64,000 nucleotides of DNA, taken from Saprospiraceae bacterium. GTDB taxonomy: Bacteria; Bacteroidota; Bacteroidia; Chitinophagales; Saprospiraceae. The stretch is taken from the NCBI GenBank assembly GCA_016714895.1, contig JADKBV010000011.1:558001-622000 (forward strand), in the 5' to 3' direction. Positions 10,756 to 20,025 of this stretch are shown here, in pieces; position 1 is the first letter of the stretch, and the number at the start of each line of letters is the position of its first letter. The notes beneath the pieces were generated by a model. That model made no database searches and had not been told where the DNA came from. It saw nothing but the letters and a program-made list of their open reading frames with translations. The translations under genes were made by a program, and so were the position numbers.

Positions 10756-12177
10756 ATGATTGGCCGGCAAAAAGAGATACAAACACTCGAAAAAGTGTAC
10801 CGATCAGGCAAACCGGAATTGGTTGCCGTTTTCGGAAGAAGACGGGTTGGTAAAACATATCTGATCAGACAATATTTTTATGGTAAGATCGATTTCGAAC
10901 TAACAGGACTCAAGGATGGAACGAGATTACAACAATTAAGGAACTTTTCCTATAGTCTTAAAGAGGCGCGTAAAGACGAAGAACTGCCGCCAACTCCCAA
11001 GGATTGGCTGGAAGCATTTCATCAACTGAAAGTTTTTTTGGAGTCACAGACAGATGACCAAAAACGTTGCGTGGTTTTTATCGATGAATTGCCGTGGATT
11101 GCTACAGGAAGATCAGATTTTTTGACAGGCTTGAGCTATTTTTGGAATAGTTATGCTTCAAAAGCCAATATTGTGGTTGTCATCTGTGGATCCGCCACAG
11201 CATGGATGACTCAAAAAATCATCAACAATAAAGGAGGACTGCATAACCGTGTGACAAATCAGATTTTTCTGCAACCGTTTACCCTTGCTGAAACGGAAGC
11301 ATTTCTCCTTTATAAAAAGGTGTTTCTCGATCGCTATCAAATCATTATGATCTATATGGCCATAGGTGGCATCCCTCTCTATCTGGAACAAATACAGGAA
11401 GGACAAAGTGCAGTTCAGAATATTGACCGTATATGTTTTCACCAAAATGGTTTTCTCAGAAATGAATTTGATAATTTGTATAGTGCACTTTTTAGCAATG
11501 CCGATCGGTATATGATGATTGTCGAAGCACTTTCATCCTCTCTTAAAGGGATTGAAAGATCTGAAATCGTAAGACAAACAAATATAAAAGACGGCGGTGG
11601 ATTGTCCGGCATGCTGAGAGACCTGGAGATGTCCGGGTTTATATCATCTTATGTTCCTATTGGAAAAAAGAAAAAAAATACTCTTTTCCGTCTGATTGAT
11701 TGTTATTCCTTATTTTATCTGAGATTTATACAAAATATCCCCAAAACAGAATCAATATCATACCAAAGCCTTAGCCAAACGCAAACCTGGAAAACCTGGA
11801 CAGGTTACGCTTACGAAAACATTTCTTTGATACACATTCATTTTATCAAAACTGCACTGGGCATATCCGGTATACAGACCAAACAGTATAGTTTTATCAC
11901 AAAGGCCACCGTCGAACACGAAGGTATACAAATAGATCTGCTCATTGATCGGGCCGACAATGTCATCAATCTTTGTGAAGTCAAATTTTACAATGAAGAA
12001 TTCATTATTTCCAAATCCGATGCAGAAAATCTGAGGAAGAAAAAAAGCATTTTTAAACACGTATCAAAAACAAAAAAACAAATTTTTATCACCTTACTGA
12101 CTACCTTCGGTATACATCAAAACAAAAATAGTATCGGACTTATTGATCAGGTGTTGACCGTGGACGATCTTTTTTAG
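10756..12177 (+). CDS. AAA ATPase of the ArchATPase/DUF234 family with a nuclease-like C-terminus
   Basis: 473 residues. The N-terminal P-loop is GRRRVGKT (residues ~28-35), with Walker B FIDELPW (~110-116) and a sensor-like CGSATAWM. A winged-helix-like segment follows (IERSEIVRQTNIKDGGGLSG). The C-terminal part has IDLLIDRADNVINLCEVKFY, which fits the D...ExK pattern of a PD-(D/E)xK-like DUF234 domain. Such ATP-binding proteins are common, often multicopy, in Bacteroidota and archaea; their substrate is unknown. The gene is monocistronic, with its own promoter-like sequence and inverted TGCGGAAT boxes on both sides. A duplicated 3' end lies upstream, so the gene has been part of a recombination or duplication event. 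Confidence 0.85.
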   Translation: MIGRQKEIQTLEKVYRSGKPELVAVFGRRRVGKTYLIRQYFYGKIDFELTGLKDGTRLQQLRNFSYSLKEARKDEELPPTPKDWLEAFHQLKVFLESQTDDQKRCVVFIDELPWIATGRSDFLTGLSYFWNSYASKANIVVVICGSATAWMTQKIINNKGGLHNRVTNQIFLQPFTLAETEAFLLYKKVFLDRYQIIMIYMAIGGIPLYLEQIQEGQSAVQNIDRICFHQNGFLRNEFDNLYSALFSNADRYMMIVEALSSSLKGIERSEIVRQTNIKDGGGLSGMLRDLEMSGFISSYVPIGKKKKNTLFRLIDCYSLFYLRFIQNIPKTESISYQSLSQTQTWKTWTGYAYENISLIHIHFIKTALGISGIQTKQYSFITKATVEHEGIQIDLLIDRADNVINLCEVKFYNEEFIISKSDAENLRKKKSIFKHVSKTKKQIFITLLTTFGIHQNKNSIGLIDQVLTVDDLF

Positions 12178-12279
12178 TCGCAGGTTGAATGATGCAAGGT
12201 GATATATCATGATAATCTGCGGAATCTACATTATATGTACCACTTTCCGCAAATTAACGATTCCAATTCTGCGGAATCT
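12099..12279 (+). repeat. Direct repeat copy 2 (3' end of the ATPase gene and downstream boxes)
   Basis: Partner of 10481-10660. It covers the last codons of the ATPase gene, its TAG stop and the first downstream boxes. Recombination between the copies would delete the whole ATPase gene. Confidence 0.85.
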
Positions 12280-12305
12280 ACGTTATTTGATATACATTCC
12301 GCAGA
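12216..12305. repeat. Alternating inverted TCTGCGGAAT boxes downstream of the ATPase gene
   Basis: Four boxes: + at 12216-12225, - at 12244-12253 (TTTCCGCAAA), + at 12268-12277 and - at 12296-12305. The orientations and spacing mirror the upstream array, so the ATPase gene is bracketed by the same motif. Confidence 0.8.
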
Positions 12306-12391
12306 GTAATAAAAATTTTGTATAAAATGAAGTTGGAAAAAGATGGAAAAAATGTACGATTCCAATAAAAATTAACTCTAATTTTTATGCC

Positions 12392-12448
12392 TTTTGGCGA
12401 TCATAATCGCCAAAAACTATATTTATTTGCGATTATAACCGCCAAAAA
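12392..12448. repeat. Two TTTTGGCGAT palindromes between convergent genes
   Basis: The first, 12392-12415, has perfect 10-bp arms (TTTTGGCGAT / ATCGCCAAAA) around CATA. The second, about 12425-12448, is a diverged copy (GCGATTATAACCGCC). They lie between the ATPase gene and the convergent gene at 12510-13181 and may act as bidirectional terminators or binding sites. The rest of 12306-12509 shows no gene. Confidence 0.65.
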
Positions 12449-12509
12449 TAACTTATTTGATCAAATATTGGGTGTAGACCCGATGTGGAACATAAACAGG
12501 TTTTGATTT

Positions 12510-13181
12510 TTATCCCTCCGTTTCTTCGAAAAACACAATATCGGCCTCATATTCAATTTGTTCGATATCCTGTTTTTCAATCCAATACCTTGAGGTCAGC
12601 ATTTCATATTGGTTGTTTTCCATTTTTTCAAACTTCCAGATGATTTTGCCTGCATCATCGAAGGTCGTTTTGCCCGTCACCTGATCTTCATACAACCTTT
12701 GGATAATGCTCCTTTCAGTCAGGCTTTGTGCCAGCGCCTTGGTCAAAATTTCTTTGTCCACCTCCACAGCCTTTCCTTCGGTATCGCTGATTTCCATCCT
12801 GATGACCGAAGCTTCAGTATTGGGAAATTTTCCTTTGAAAGCTTTGTACAAAAGTTGGTTGATATTAAATAAATCGTAGTGAAATGAAGGGTCAGCGTAT
12901 TGTTCGGCGACTTTTTCTTCCATCATGTCATTGGCAATATTCTGAATCTGTCCTGCTGTCAGTCTCTCCCCGAGTTTGTACGTGAGGATGATCTCTGCCG
13001 CTTCTTCGGGTTCAAAATCCGTGATGGCCATGTACAACATGTCTTTCAATTCTTCCGGCTTCAGTTTATCAGCATCCGGAAGATTCATCTTATCCAATAA
13101 GGTTATATAATCATTCTGATTCCAGTAATTTTCCAGTTCGTTGACAGTTCTGATGCCCAATATTTTTACCTGAAGTTTCAT
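12510..13181 (-). CDS. Hypothetical cytoplasmic protein
   Basis: 223 residues, acidic, with no signal peptide or membrane segment and no family recognised. It begins MKLQVKILGIRTVNELENYW, followed by helical, Glu-rich sequence and a C-terminal part that looks like beta strands (DDAGKIIWKFEKMENNQYEM). It stands alone, convergent with the ATPase gene and divergent from the lipoprotein gene at 13416. Codon use is like that of the core region, so the length and composition argue for a real gene. Confidence 0.7.
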   Translation of the reverse strand: MKLQVKILGIRTVNELENYWNQNDYITLLDKMNLPDADKLKPEELKDMLYMAITDFEPEEAAEIILTYKLGERLTAGQIQNIANDMMEEKVAEQYADPSFHYDLFNINQLLYKAFKGKFPNTEASVIRMEISDTEGKAVEVDKEILTKALAQSLTERSIIQRLYEDQVTGKTTFDDAGKIIWKFEKMENNQYEMLTSRYWIEKQDIEQIEYEADIVFFEETEG

Positions 13182-13415
13182 GTTTTTTGATTTTTATAAT
13201 GATGATTTCTGACTTTAACAACAAGAATACAGCAGGATAGTTATGGAAAAAAACAAAGAAAACCTTTTCGTTTTATGAAGATTTTAAAAATATTGCCCCT
13301 TTTTTATATATTTTTTACCTCAATTTGTAGCGAAAACCTTTTGTTTTGTCTCATATGGCTGTATCTTGTATTGAAAACAATTTTGTTTGGCGCCGGATAC
13401 TCAAAATTATCTTTT

Positions 13416-15116
13416 ATGATTCGAAATATATATCTCTTTTTGACTTTTGTAATCTTGTCTTCCTGTTATAAAGATGACCTGACCACCAAAACGACCATCA
13501 TCAAAAATGATCCGCGCTACATCGTGGAATCCGGCAGAATGGTCATCGAAGTTGCTGACGAAAACGGTCAGTCACTTAGCGGTCTTACGGCATCTTATAA
13601 TGGTGATATAAAAATTGTGAATCAATCTTCTTTTTTTGAGTTTGAAGGAAAAAAAGTCAATCGTTTTGAAGAATTGCTTAGGATTACCGACAAAGAGGGT
13701 TTTGAGTATGACTACCTCATTCAGTCTCAAGCCGGAGAAGTCAATTACACAAAAGTTAATGTGTTCAGAAACAAAAAACAATCGATTTTCGACAGTTCGG
13801 CAGACATGGAATTACCTCTTTTTTCGGACGCAAAAATCAGTCTTCCACAAAATAATTATTTGGTCAATGTCACCAATCAATATACCGGCACTGTCGAAGT
13901 CAGATATACCCATTATGATACCAAAAATCCCAACCACAAACGATCCTTGCCGGGAGGCGTTTTGGGTATCAAAGACAATCAGAAGTGGCTTTTGTCTATG
14001 GAAAATGCCTTTGAATTTGTATTGTTTTCTGCGGACAAACAGAAGCTCAATCTAAGGAAGCCCGTCGCTTTTTTGAGTCAATCAACCAAAAAAGGCAGCC
14101 TGCTTTTTTATTACGATCCTCAAAGCCACACATGGATTTATCAGGCTGAGGTAGATGCTTCCGGGCAGGTCATAATTTCCAGACCCGGCACCTATTGTTT
14201 GGCTGATATTTCTGATTTCAGCATTGTCACCGGCCAATGGATGATCAATCAACTACCGGCAAGACAAATGCCCGTCACCCTGAATATAGCAGGCACGACT
14301 ACAGAAGTACTCACGACCAACAATGGCAAATGGGAAGCCCTTCTGCCCCAAGGTCAAAACCTGGAAATCTCTTATATTTCAGCTTGTGCCACAACGTCAA
14401 AAACCCAAATTTTGCTGTCAGAAAATACCGTTTTTGCCGGCATACATCAGACCACGACCGACAATATTAAACCATATGTTTTAAGCGGGAGATTTGAAGA
14501 TTGTCAGGGAAATACCCTGCCATCAGGATTTATAAAAATACAATCTTCACAAATCAACCAAACCCTTTTTATCGACAGCAGTTCTTTTTTGATCACCCTT
14601 CCTTTGTGCAAAAACAATCCGGTCGACATTACATTTACCAATGCTGCTTCGGATTTTGAAACCCATACGTTCGAAAATATACCTGAACGTTTTGTTCTTG
14701 AAACCATATTTTTATGTCCTGACCTGAAAGAAAATTATGTGGTCATGAGACTCGATGGTGATCATACCATATACACAGGCTTCCAAAAGACCGTCACAGA
14801 AAGTCTCATTCAAATAGGTGGTGGACTTTTTTCTGAAAAAATATTTTTAAAATTTGGCCATCAAAACATTGCCGGAAAACTTCCGCTCAACAAAGCCAAT
14901 ATTTCCTGGTTGGACGAAGAGATCGCAGGATATGGTGTGGATTTAAAATGTCCGACCTCATCAAATTGTGGTTTTACAGATGTTGAAATCACGTATTTTG
15001 ATCAAAACAGAAAAATCCTCAGGGTCAGGTTTGAAGGAAGGTTTTGGCTGAGAACCCTCAACCCTGTCAGTGCAGATTTTAAAAATATTTCCGGAGAATT
15101 TCAATTAACCTTCTAA
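13416..15116 (+). CDS. Large lipoprotein with beta-sandwich/regulatory-type domains
   Basis: The start is placed at ATG 13416, because it gives a clean lipoprotein signal (MIRNIYLFLTFVILSSC, lipid-anchored Cys at ~17). The open frame upstream to 13275 is low-complexity. The mature protein of ~550 residues contains a carboxypeptidase-regulatory-like segment (MVIEVADENGQSLSGLTASY) and repeated beta-rich segments. No catalytic motif is visible. It is expected on the outer membrane or in the periplasm. It ends 3 nt before the ECF sigma gene at 15120, so the two are probably co-transcribed. The specific role is unknown. Confidence 0.75.
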   Translation: MIRNIYLFLTFVILSSCYKDDLTTKTTIIKNDPRYIVESGRMVIEVADENGQSLSGLTASYNGDIKIVNQSSFFEFEGKKVNRFEELLRITDKEGFEYDYLIQSQAGEVNYTKVNVFRNKKQSIFDSSADMELPLFSDAKISLPQNNYLVNVTNQYTGTVEVRYTHYDTKNPNHKRSLPGGVLGIKDNQKWLLSMENAFEFVLFSADKQKLNLRKPVAFLSQSTKKGSLLFYYDPQSHTWIYQAEVDASGQVIISRPGTYCLADISDFSIVTGQWMINQLPARQMPVTLNIAGTTTEVLTTNNGKWEALLPQGQNLEISYISACATTSKTQILLSENTVFAGIHQTTTDNIKPYVLSGRFEDCQGNTLPSGFIKIQSSQINQTLFIDSSSFLITLPLCKNNPVDITFTNAASDFETHTFENIPERFVLETIFLCPDLKENYVVMRLDGDHTIYTGFQKTVTESLIQIGGGLFSEKIFLKFGHQNIAGKLPLNKANISWLDEEIAGYGVDLKCPTSSNCGFTDVEITYFDQNRKILRVRFEGRFWLRTLNPVSADFKNISGEFQLTF

Positions 15117-15119
15117 GCT

Positions 15120-15671
15120 TTGGACCAGCATGCTATCATAGAAGGTTGTCGGCAAGGGAAAGAAAAAGCTTTCAAAGCCCTGGTGGATCAGTATGCGCCG
15201 TTATTGCTGGCCGTATGCCTCCGCTACCTCAAAGATCATGCACTTGCAAAAGATGCGCTTCAGGAGGGCATGATTTCCATCTTCAAATCGGTTCACACTT
15301 TTACAGGGAAAGGTTCTTTTGAAGGTTGGATGTCAAAAATAGTAGTCAATGCCTGTCTTAAAGAACTCAGGATACAAAAATCATTTCAGGACCTGACTGT
15401 CATCGATCTGCACGAATCCAAAGAGGAAGACGCTCTGGGTTCGATAGCCAGAGAAGATATCGGCAAGTTGATCAATCAACTGCCGGAAGTACAGCGGATC
15501 GTTTTCAATATGTTTGTCGTCGAAGGATACAGCCACGCAGAAATAGAAGAATTAACCAATATTCCTGAATCCAGCAGTCGGGTGTATCTGACCCGGGCAA
15601 GAAAATGGCTTCGGGAAAAGATAGAAGCCTCAGAAAAAGAAGCAGAATTATTTATAAAATACAACCATTAA
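15120..15671 (+). CDS. ECF-type RNA polymerase sigma factor
   Basis: 183 residues with the two-domain ECF layout. Region 2 spans residues ~10-95 (DALQEGMISIFKSVHTF, then GKGSFEGWMSKIVVNAC) and region 4 spans ~115-170 (INQLPEVQRIVFNMFVVEGY, SHAEIEELTNI, SSRVYLTRARKWLR). The start is TTG at 15120, 3 nt after the previous stop. The next gene has a single membrane segment near its N-terminus like an anti-sigma factor, so the pair probably forms an envelope-sensing circuit. The target genes are unknown; the T9SS-exported protein at 17198 is a neighbouring candidate. Confidence 0.9.
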   Translation: MDQHAIIEGCRQGKEKAFKALVDQYAPLLLAVCLRYLKDHALAKDALQEGMISIFKSVHTFTGKGSFEGWMSKIVVNACLKELRIQKSFQDLTVIDLHESKEEDALGSIAREDIGKLINQLPEVQRIVFNMFVVEGYSHAEIEELTNIPESSSRVYLTRARKWLREKIEASEKEAELFIKYNH

Positions 15672-15815
15672 ACCCAGATTCCGCATTGGACTTTGTCATG
15701 AGAGAAGATATGATCTCGTCCTTCAGACGAGACATTGAGGAAGAAAAAATGAGAACCGAAGTAAATATGAAGTCAGATTTTTTCGCAATAAATTTCTAAT
15801 GCGGATTCTGGGTTT
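15670..15815. repeat. Small fold-back element with 18-bp inverted ends
   Basis: AAACCCAGATTCCGCATT at 15670-15687 and AATGCGGATTCTGGGTTT at 15798-15815 are inverted copies differing at one position. Within the ~146-bp unit a perfect 6-bp hairpin (CTCGTC-CTTCA-GACGAG, 15716-15732) is present. The left end overlaps the sigma factor stop codon. It resembles a miniature non-coding element; no gene is supported inside. Confidence 0.6.
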
Positions 15816-15859
15816 AGCCCTTAACGGGAATAATTTTTATCATCATAAAAAATCGAAAG

Positions 15860-17163
15860 ATGCCATATAATGAAGATCAGATCAGGGAAACGTTGAAACA
15901 ACAATCCGTTGACATGGATACCAATCTGTTTTGGGATTCCATTCGGCAACATGCACCTGTGAAAAAAGAAAAAAAATGGATACCGCTTTTTTGGATGTTT
16001 TTTGCCGGTTTTTTGGTTTCGGGAAGTTTGGTGTATTTTGCCAACAAACCGGAAGATTCCGGAGCTCTCCGGGCATGCACAAAAACGGCTGATTCTTTGA
16101 TGATAAAAAATCAGATGTTACAACAAAATCTGGTTGATATGACAAAAAAGTATCATGATCTTTTGGCTGTAAACCAACAAAAAACCGGGGTTGTATATAA
16201 CAGACCGGCAAACCATTTCAATACCCTTAACCATAACACAAACAGAAACCAAACCAACATATCTGAAACCATTCCTGCGACGTTTTCTTTTTCAAAAATG
16301 ATCTTTCAGCTCAAACATTACCAACAGAATTACCTGAAACGGTAAAGATGTCGGATATTGAAAACAAAGAAGTGACAACAACAACCACACCTGAAAAAAC
16401 GGACATAGTACAGGAAAAATCTGATGCCCCAATAAACGGGATACAACCCATTAAAATCATAAACCATCCATCAAAAAACCTTGAATATTTTGTCGGTATA
16501 TCTTCAGGTCTGACCTGGTTGATTGACCAAAAAATATTTGATGAAGGATCGTCGACCACAAAAAGATATATTCCCGGCATTTCGTATTCGGCAGATGCGG
16601 GTATTTTCAAAAACATAAACGGAAAACTGGATTTTGGTCTTTTCCTTCATTACAGCAATATGGTATCAGCATTAAAAATATCCGAAAGAACCATACAACA
16701 TATAACCATAACAGATACCACAGAAATCACGCTTGGTCCGAATGGTATTTCGAATGTGACATTGGGAAACAATGGTGCCGTCGTCATCACGGAACAAAGT
16801 GGAAAACTTTATGCTAACCATCAGAGATTCAGTATCATACCTGTTCTGAGTCACCATACACTAACGCATAAAAAATGGCAGTGGCACAACCACCTGGGAA
16901 TTGGTTTTGACATATGGAACATCTCCAGAAATATTGTTTCCGGTGACCAGGCACACCAACATCTCATTCACAAAGAACAAAACCTGTCTTTCAGGCCTTT
17001 GCTGAGGGTAGGAAGTCAGATCAGATATACCCTCCGTAAGGATGTTCAGGCAGCCCTCTTGCTGCAATGTATGTATCGTCGCGAAAATTATAATTATTCT
17101 TCATATCATGGATTTAGGAGCTCCATCTTTCCATCTATTGGCTTAGGCCTGTTTTTTAAGTAA
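15860..17163 (+). CDS. Membrane-anchored anti-sigma-like/outer-membrane beta-barrel protein; frame interrupted once
   Basis: Two open stretches, 15860-16345 and about 16300-17163, join into about 434 residues if one A is added to the A5 run 16294-16298 (join reads S-K-N-D-L-S-A-Q-T-L). The N-terminal ~45 residues are cytoplasmic-looking, followed by one membrane segment (WIPLFWMFFAGFLVSGSLVYF), a coiled-coil-like part, a low-complexity Thr/Asn linker, and a C-terminal ~230 residues ending in the aromatic SIGLGLFFK typical of outer-membrane barrels. The layout and position directly after the ECF sigma gene suggest a sigma regulator or envelope sensor. No zinc-type anti-sigma motif is visible. 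Confidence 0.6.
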
Positions 17164-17197
17164 ATCAATTTAATCACCTTTTCAAATGTAAATCATT

Positions 17198-19885
17198 ATG
17201 AAACATCTTAAACAAAATTTTTTAACAGCCTTTGTAGCATCATTGCTCCTTTTGACAGGAATGACAGGATTTTCACAAATTGCCGTATGTAAACAGGAAA
17301 TCACCGTCTCAACTTTGCCCTGGGCGTGTAATTATCCTTTAATACCATCTGATATTGACAACGGATCTTCAGATTATGACCAGCTTACGGTTGACCTGAG
17401 TCTGTTGACCAATTTTGGACCGAATATTGTCACACTGACCGCATCTAAAACCACCGGAGAGTCTGCTACCTGCACTACTACGGTAAATCTGACCGACAAA
17501 AGTGCGCCTGTTGCAATTGTCAACCAAACATTGGCAGTTGAATTAAATGGAGATAATATTATCAATCTGGTTCCTTCAATGATTAACAACGGATCTTACG
17601 ATCATTGTTCCTCAGTAACACTTTCCATTTCACCCTCTGTGATTGATTGTGACAGCCCCAACCCAACGTTGGTTTTTCTAACCGTGACCGATGAGGCCGG
17701 AAATTTCAATCAGGCAATTACTACGGTAAATATTACACAAAATAAAAACAGACAAAAAGATTTGATTGCTGCAGGAGACATTACATATGGCATACCCACA
17801 GCAAATTTTTACAAGGAAAAGATTACTGCCGGTATTTTATTGTCCGGTGGTCCGTATGCATGTTCCAATTATTATGATGTATTATTAAAATACAATAATA
17901 TTCCACTACAATTAGCTTGGGTAGGTAGTGAAGATATCGGAAAAACGTTTGAATATACGGTCACAGATCCCGAATCTCTAAGCACTTGTTCCGGTACGAT
18001 CACGCTCGTTGCTTTGGATTGTACCAATGCGCTCAACATTTGTGATACCGCAAACAAATGTGCCCCGGAAGGAGATTGTAATTCAGGACATACCCTTTCA
18101 GATGATGTGGAATGGCCATGTGACATCACCATAGACAATGCTCCGGGATATTTGCTGTTTGAACCGACACCTGAAAAAATAGCTGACTTTATGAATGTTC
18201 CTGTAGATGATATCAAACCTGAATTGTTCAACAACGGAAACAGTTCGGAAAGATGTCTCCAGATTGCAGAAAATGTAAAAGCAGACATATTTGAGTCTGA
18301 AAACAGAATAGAATTTACATATTCCATAATGAACTGGATGAATCCGGGAGTAACCTATTCTTATGCCCAAAATGTTTACCTGAATCCCGACTATAGCTGC
18401 GATATTTGTGATACAAAACCTTGGAATACACCTTTGGGAGATTGTGCATCAGGACATACAGACGAAGATATTGTAGAATGGCCGGCAGATATTACGGTTG
18501 ATTTTACGGATGTGTCACCTTACGATCTCAGCCTTCATCCCAATGTACAGCCCAATGATGTGGGTCCGGTTTTTAATAATGGATGTGATGACGTTTGGAC
18601 AATAACGTATACAGATCTCGTCATTACCAATAATCCCGAAAATCATAGCATCAAACGAACCTGGTTTGTTACTAATGAATTGAGTGACAAAACATATACA
18701 TATGTCCAGGATATTGTGGTCAATGCGCTACTTCCGGATTCCAGAAACGTATGTTTTGCAACCTTACACAATGTGCCGATACAAGGTGTTACCATTCGGG
18801 AAAATATAGTCTCAGGACAAGATGGTTGCACCGGTTTTATGTATGATCCTACTCAAAAATTGATTGGCCCTTTTGCTTCTGAAACAGATTATTTGTCCGG
18901 ACTGGATGTTGAAGATCAGGTTGGACTGAAAGACGTGGTATTAAAAAACAAACCTTTGAATGCATTTAATAAAGTAGCTGCTGACATGAACAATGACAAT
19001 GTGGTCAATCAGTTGGATGTGTTGATTCTGGATAGTCTCGTGTCAGGAAAAATAACAGAATTGTCTTACCAACAAGGCCCTTGGAAATTTATCAATACCA
19101 ATGAATTTTATTATAAAAATTCGGTTCTTAACAACGCAAATCTATCTTCACCTCTTCAGAAATATCATTTTACAGGTATAAAATCGGGTGATATGAATGA
19201 TAGCTACAACCGGGATGAAGTAATCACTTTAACCACGCCATTGGTGACTAATGACCTATTGTTAAACGAGGGAGAAATGTATTTTCTCAAATTGTATAAC
19301 GGCAAAGACTTCAGGGTGAAAGGACTTCAGATAGCCATTGAAAAAAATGAAGCCTTTGAAATCGCCGCCATCATCAGCCCGTTTTTTGACGCTTATCTTA
19401 TTGATAAAGGCACACATTATCTCATTGGCGGTGTGACACCGGATCTGGACTTGTTGAATGACGGATACCCGTTAGAAAGTAAGAGTCCAATATTCAAAAT
19501 TCAGATCATCGCACATAAAAATGCGGTACTCCATGAAGTATTTAATTTATACGCTGAAAATAACAAGATTGTTCAGGGCGGTGACAGACCTTTGTCAAAG
19601 TTTGTGATGGAATATTCAGGAACGATTCCACTTTCAGCCGATGATGTAATGATGGATGAGGTGTTTGTATTTCCTAACCCGACAACAGGAAAAGTAACCT
19701 TGTCATCGAAAGACCTTCCTGTTGAAAAAATCCGGATTTTTTCTTTCAGCGGTACATTGATAGAAACCATTTCTTTATTGTCTTCTGAAACCATGGACGT
19801 GACAGATCTTCCCGGTGGGTTTTATAACCTGCAGGTTATTTTTTCCAACGGCAGGACTGTCCATAAAAAATTGATTAAAATATAA
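17198..19885 (+). CDS. T9SS-exported surface protein with repeats and dockerin-like segment
   Basis: 895 residues. A signal peptide (residues 1-27, ending GFSQ) is followed by HYR/PKD-like beta domains in which two Cys-rich segments recur (ICDTANKCAPEGDCNSGHT and ICDTKPWNTPLGDCASGHT, ~110 residues apart). A dockerin-like, calcium-loop-like element (DMNNDNVVNQLDVLILDSL) lies near residues 595-615. The last ~75 residues are a T9SS type A sorting domain (VFPNPTTGKVTL...GGFYNLQV...KLIKI). The protein is expected at the cell surface or secreted. The gene begins 34 nt after the anti-sigma-like gene, so both probably belong to one unit. Confidence 0.85.
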   Translation: MKHLKQNFLTAFVASLLLLTGMTGFSQIAVCKQEITVSTLPWACNYPLIPSDIDNGSSDYDQLTVDLSLLTNFGPNIVTLTASKTTGESATCTTTVNLTDKSAPVAIVNQTLAVELNGDNIINLVPSMINNGSYDHCSSVTLSISPSVIDCDSPNPTLVFLTVTDEAGNFNQAITTVNITQNKNRQKDLIAAGDITYGIPTANFYKEKITAGILLSGGPYACSNYYDVLLKYNNIPLQLAWVGSEDIGKTFEYTVTDPESLSTCSGTITLVALDCTNALNICDTANKCAPEGDCNSGHTLSDDVEWPCDITIDNAPGYLLFEPTPEKIADFMNVPVDDIKPELFNNGNSSERCLQIAENVKADIFESENRIEFTYSIMNWMNPGVTYSYAQNVYLNPDYSCDICDTKPWNTPLGDCASGHTDEDIVEWPADITVDFTDVSPYDLSLHPNVQPNDVGPVFNNGCDDVWTITYTDLVITNNPENHSIKRTWFVTNELSDKTYTYVQDIVVNALLPDSRNVCFATLHNVPIQGVTIRENIVSGQDGCTGFMYDPTQKLIGPFASETDYLSGLDVEDQVGLKDVVLKNKPLNAFNKVAADMNNDNVVNQLDVLILDSLVSGKITELSYQQGPWKFINTNEFYYKNSVLNNANLSSPLQKYHFTGIKSGDMNDSYNRDEVITLTTPLVTNDLLLNEGEMYFLKLYNGKDFRVKGLQIAIEKNEAFEIAAIISPFFDAYLIDKGTHYLIGGVTPDLDLLNDGYPLESKSPIFKIQIIAHKNAVLHEVFNLYAENNKIVQGGDRPLSKFVMEYSGTIPLSADDVMMDEVFVFPNPTTGKVTLSSKDLPVEKIRIFSFSGTLIETISLLSSETMDVTDLPGGFYNLQVIFSNGRTVHKKLIKI

Positions 19886-19904
19886 ATTTTACTATTGATT
19901 GTAG

Positions 19905-19935
19905 AGAGGCTTTCGAAAGAAGGCCTCTTTTTTTT
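19905..19935 (+). terminator. Rho-independent terminator after the T9SS gene
   Basis: Stem AGAGGC (19905-19910) / GCCTCT (19923-19928), with inner pairs TTTC/GAAA, followed directly by a run of T to 19935. Confidence 0.85.
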
Positions 19936-19965
19936 GTCCTTTATTTCAGGAAAATTGTATTTTTG
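19933..19965 (+). promoter_or_regulatory. Bacteroidota-type promoter for the TonB-like gene
   Basis: TTTG at 19933-19936 and TATTTTTG at 19958-19965 (TAnnTTTG), 21 bp apart; the ATG follows at 20026. Confidence 0.55.
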
Positions 19966-20025
19966 TAATGCCTTACATTTCCAACATAAATCAATATTTT
20001 AACACCACCACAATTTATCCATAAA

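Noticed and set aside
15605..15799. Open frame across the sigma factor end and the fold-back element
   Set aside because: It overlaps the sigma gene in another frame and continues into the inverted repeat; no homology-like features.
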